Notes under the pieces: model-generated
Told to the model about the DNA's origin: nothing
Database searches by the model: none
The model's input: the letters and a program-made list of their open reading frames with translations, nothing else
Assembly (NCBI GenBank): GCA_945227095.1
Contig: CALYOC010000039.1
Coordinates: 1-6,720 of the forward strand
DNA: 6,720 nucleotides
Source of the DNA: an uncultured Clostridia bacterium
GTDB taxonomy: Bacteria > Bacillota > Clostridia > Oscillospirales > Acutalibacteraceae
Reading direction: 5' to 3'
Program-made: the position numbers and the translations under genes
In this document: positions 5,205 to 6,720 of the stretch, piece after piece
How the letters are laid out: every line of letters starts with the position of its first letter
How positions within the stretch are numbered: position 1 is the stretch's first letter

Positions 5205-6720
5205 ATGGTAAAAGTAACTTTAAAAGGCGATGTCGTCAAGGAGTATGAATCGGGAATCACTCCTTTACTTATCGCGAAGGATTTGGGAATGGGACTTTAC
5301 AAAGCGGCGTGTGCGGCTTGTATAGACGGCGTGAACTGCGATTTGAGAACTCCTATCACCGAGGACTGCAGTTTAAGTATTCTGACTTTTGATGATGAGT
5401 ACGGCAGATACACGTTCAGACATACCGCTTCTCATATTATGGCGCAGGCGGTGAAAAGGCTTTATCCCGAAGCAAAGCTTGCGATAGGTCCTGCCATTGA
5501 CAACGGATTTTATTATGACTTTGATTTAGACAGGAACTTCACCTCGGAAGACCTTGAAAAAATTGAAAAAGAGATGAAAAAAATTGTCAAGGAAGCACTA
5601 CCTATTGAGAGATTTACAATGTCTCCCGATGAGGCTGTGAAATATTTTGAGGACTTGGGAGAGGTGTATAAGGTTGAGCTCGTTCGGGAGCATTCGGCAA
5701 AGGGTGAGCCGATAAGCTTTTATAAGCAGGGCGAGTTCACCGAGCTTTGTGCAGGTCCGCACCTTCCCGACACTTCGAGAGTCAAGGCGTTCAAGCTCAC
5801 CTCTGCTACGGGCGCATATTGGCGCGGAGATGAGAAGAATAAGATGTTGCAGAGGATTTATGCAACCGCTTTTCCGAAGGCGAGCGAATTGGAAGCGCAT
5901 TTGGAGCAAATGGAGCAGGCGAAGCTTCGTGACCACAACAAGTTGGGACGAGAGCTCGAATTCTTCACCACAAGCGATTGTATCGGACAGGGACTTCCGA
6001 TACTTCTTCCGAAGGGTGCGCGCGTAATTCAGATTTTGCAAAGATTTGTCGAGGATGAGGAGCAAAAACGCGGCTGGCTTCTCACCAAGACGCCGTATAT
6101 GGCAAAGAGTGATTTGTATAAGATTTCCGGACATTGGGACCACTATAAGGACGGAATGTTTGTGTTGGGCGACGAGGAGAAGGACGATGAGGTTTTTGCT
6201 CTGAGACCTATGACATGTCCTTTTCAATATCAGGCTTATTTAAACAGAGGCCGTTCATATCGTGATTTGCCCTTGAGATATAATGAAACATCAACTCTTT
6301 TCCGAAACGAAGCCAGCGGAGAAATGCACGGACTCATTCGCGTTCGTCAGTTCACAATTTCCGAGGGACACCTTATGTGTACTCCCGAGCAGTTAGAGGA
6401 CGAGTTCAAGAGCTGTGTTGAACTTACAACCTTTATGCTTAAAACCTTGGGACTTTACGAGGATGTCAGTTACCGATTCTCGCAATGGGACCCCGAGAAC
6501 GAGGAAAAATATCTCGGTACAAAAGAGCAGTGGGACGAGGCGCAGGGAACGATGAAGAAGATTCTCGACCACTTGGGTATTGATTATAAAATCGGAATCG
6601 GTGAAGCGGCATTCTACGGTCCGAAGCTTGATATACAGATTAAGAATGTATTCGGCAAAGAAGACACTCTTATTACAATTCAAATCGACCAAATGCTTTC
6701 AAAGCAGTTCGGTATGGAAT
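5205..6720 (+). CDS. thrS: Threonyl-tRNA synthetase, 3'-partial
   Basis: Attaches threonine to tRNA-Thr in the cytoplasm. The frame is open for 505 codons to the window edge; the family is normally about 640 residues, so the end of the catalytic core and the anticodon-binding domain are missing. Domain order: TGS (about 1-62), the editing domain with HTASH (H73, H77) and CAGPH (C182, H186), which match the E. coli editing-site numbering, then the class II catalytic core. MTCP (C338) and SEGH (H389) supply two zinc ligands for threonine recognition; the third His lies beyond the window. Motif 2 is LFRNEASGEMHGLIRVR (365-381) and the later core has FYGPKLDIQIK (470-480) and TIQID. Some core positions differ from common ThrRS: QFTISEGH instead of GFTQDDAH, and LITIQIDQ instead of the usual CGTIQLDF-like run. 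AAGGAG at 5191-5196 lies 8 nt before the ATG. Expression is controlled by the T-box just upstream. Confidence 0.97.
   Translation, partial: MVKVTLKGDVVKEYESGITPLLIAKDLGMGLYKAACAACIDGVNCDLRTPITEDCSLSILTFDDEYGRYTFRHTASHIMAQAVKRLYPEAKLAIGPAIDNGFYYDFDLDRNFTSEDLEKIEKEMKKIVKEALPIERFTMSPDEAVKYFEDLGEVYKVELVREHSAKGEPISFYKQGEFTELCAGPHLPDTSRVKAFKLTSATGAYWRGDEKNKMLQRIYATAFPKASELEAHLEQMEQAKLRDHNKLGRELEFFTTSDCIGQGLPILLPKGARVIQILQRFVEDEEQKRGWLLTKTPYMAKSDLYKISGHWDHYKDGMFVLGDEEKDDEVFALRPMTCPFQYQAYLNRGRSYRDLPLRYNETSTLFRNEASGEMHGLIRVRQFTISEGHLMCTPEQLEDEFKSCVELTTFMLKTLGLYEDVSYRFSQWDPENEEKYLGTKEQWDEAQGTMKKILDHLGIDYKIGIGEAAFYGPKLDIQIKNVFGKEDTLITIQIDQMLSKQFGME

Noticed and set aside
5598..6227. 209-codon open frame on the - strand opposite thrS
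   Set aside because: It is antisense to conserved ThrRS domains and its translation has no recognisable motif.
1..6720. CRISPR arrays, insertion sequences, tRNA or rRNA genes
   Set aside because: No regularly spaced repeats, terminal inverted repeats with a transposase, or tRNA/rRNA sequences were found.

Overview
The window looks like a chromosomal piece of a Gram-positive anaerobe, most likely a member of Clostridia (Firmicutes). The evidence is strong AAGGAG-type ribosome binding sites at 5-9 nt spacing, short gaps between co-directional genes, a T-box leader on an aminoacyl-tRNA synthetase gene, and moderate GC. No species can be named from the sequence. All supported genes are on the + strand.

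Positions 1-4908 hold five tightly spaced genes that read as one operon whose start lies upstream: a LicD-family phosphotransferase (5' end missing), an IspD/TarI-type cytidylyltransferase, a GatZ/KbaZ-family protein, a GatD-type zinc alcohol dehydrogenase and an acyltransferase-3 membrane protein. Together they suggest synthesis and transfer of a phospho-hexitol. In this model GatZ-like makes tagatose 6-phosphate from fructose 6-phosphate, GatD-like reduces it to galactitol 1-phosphate, the cytidylyltransferase makes CDP-galactitol, LicD transfers galactitol phosphate to a surface glycan, and the acyltransferase O-acylates the product. Known parallels are CDP-ribitol (TarI/TarJ) and CDP-mannitol or CDP-arabinitol in pneumococcal capsules. 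I know of no described CDP-galactitol route, so this is the main candidate for something new. It is an inference from family membership and gene order.

Two oddities affect this operon. The gatZ-like gene has an in-frame TAG at 2681-2683, and clearly homologous coding sequence continues to a TAA at 2807-2809. The first ~60 nt of the window are about 72% GC and encode a LicD active-site region in which the expected acidic cluster is largely missing, which may be poor sequence at a contig edge.

Positions 4909-5204 hold a promoter-like AT-rich segment and a complete T-box riboswitch with Stem I, a probable ACC (Thr) specifier, downstream hairpins, a T-box bulge in the antiterminator, and a competing intrinsic terminator. 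It controls thrS, which starts at 5205 and runs off the right edge. The thrS unit is separate from the polysaccharide operon.
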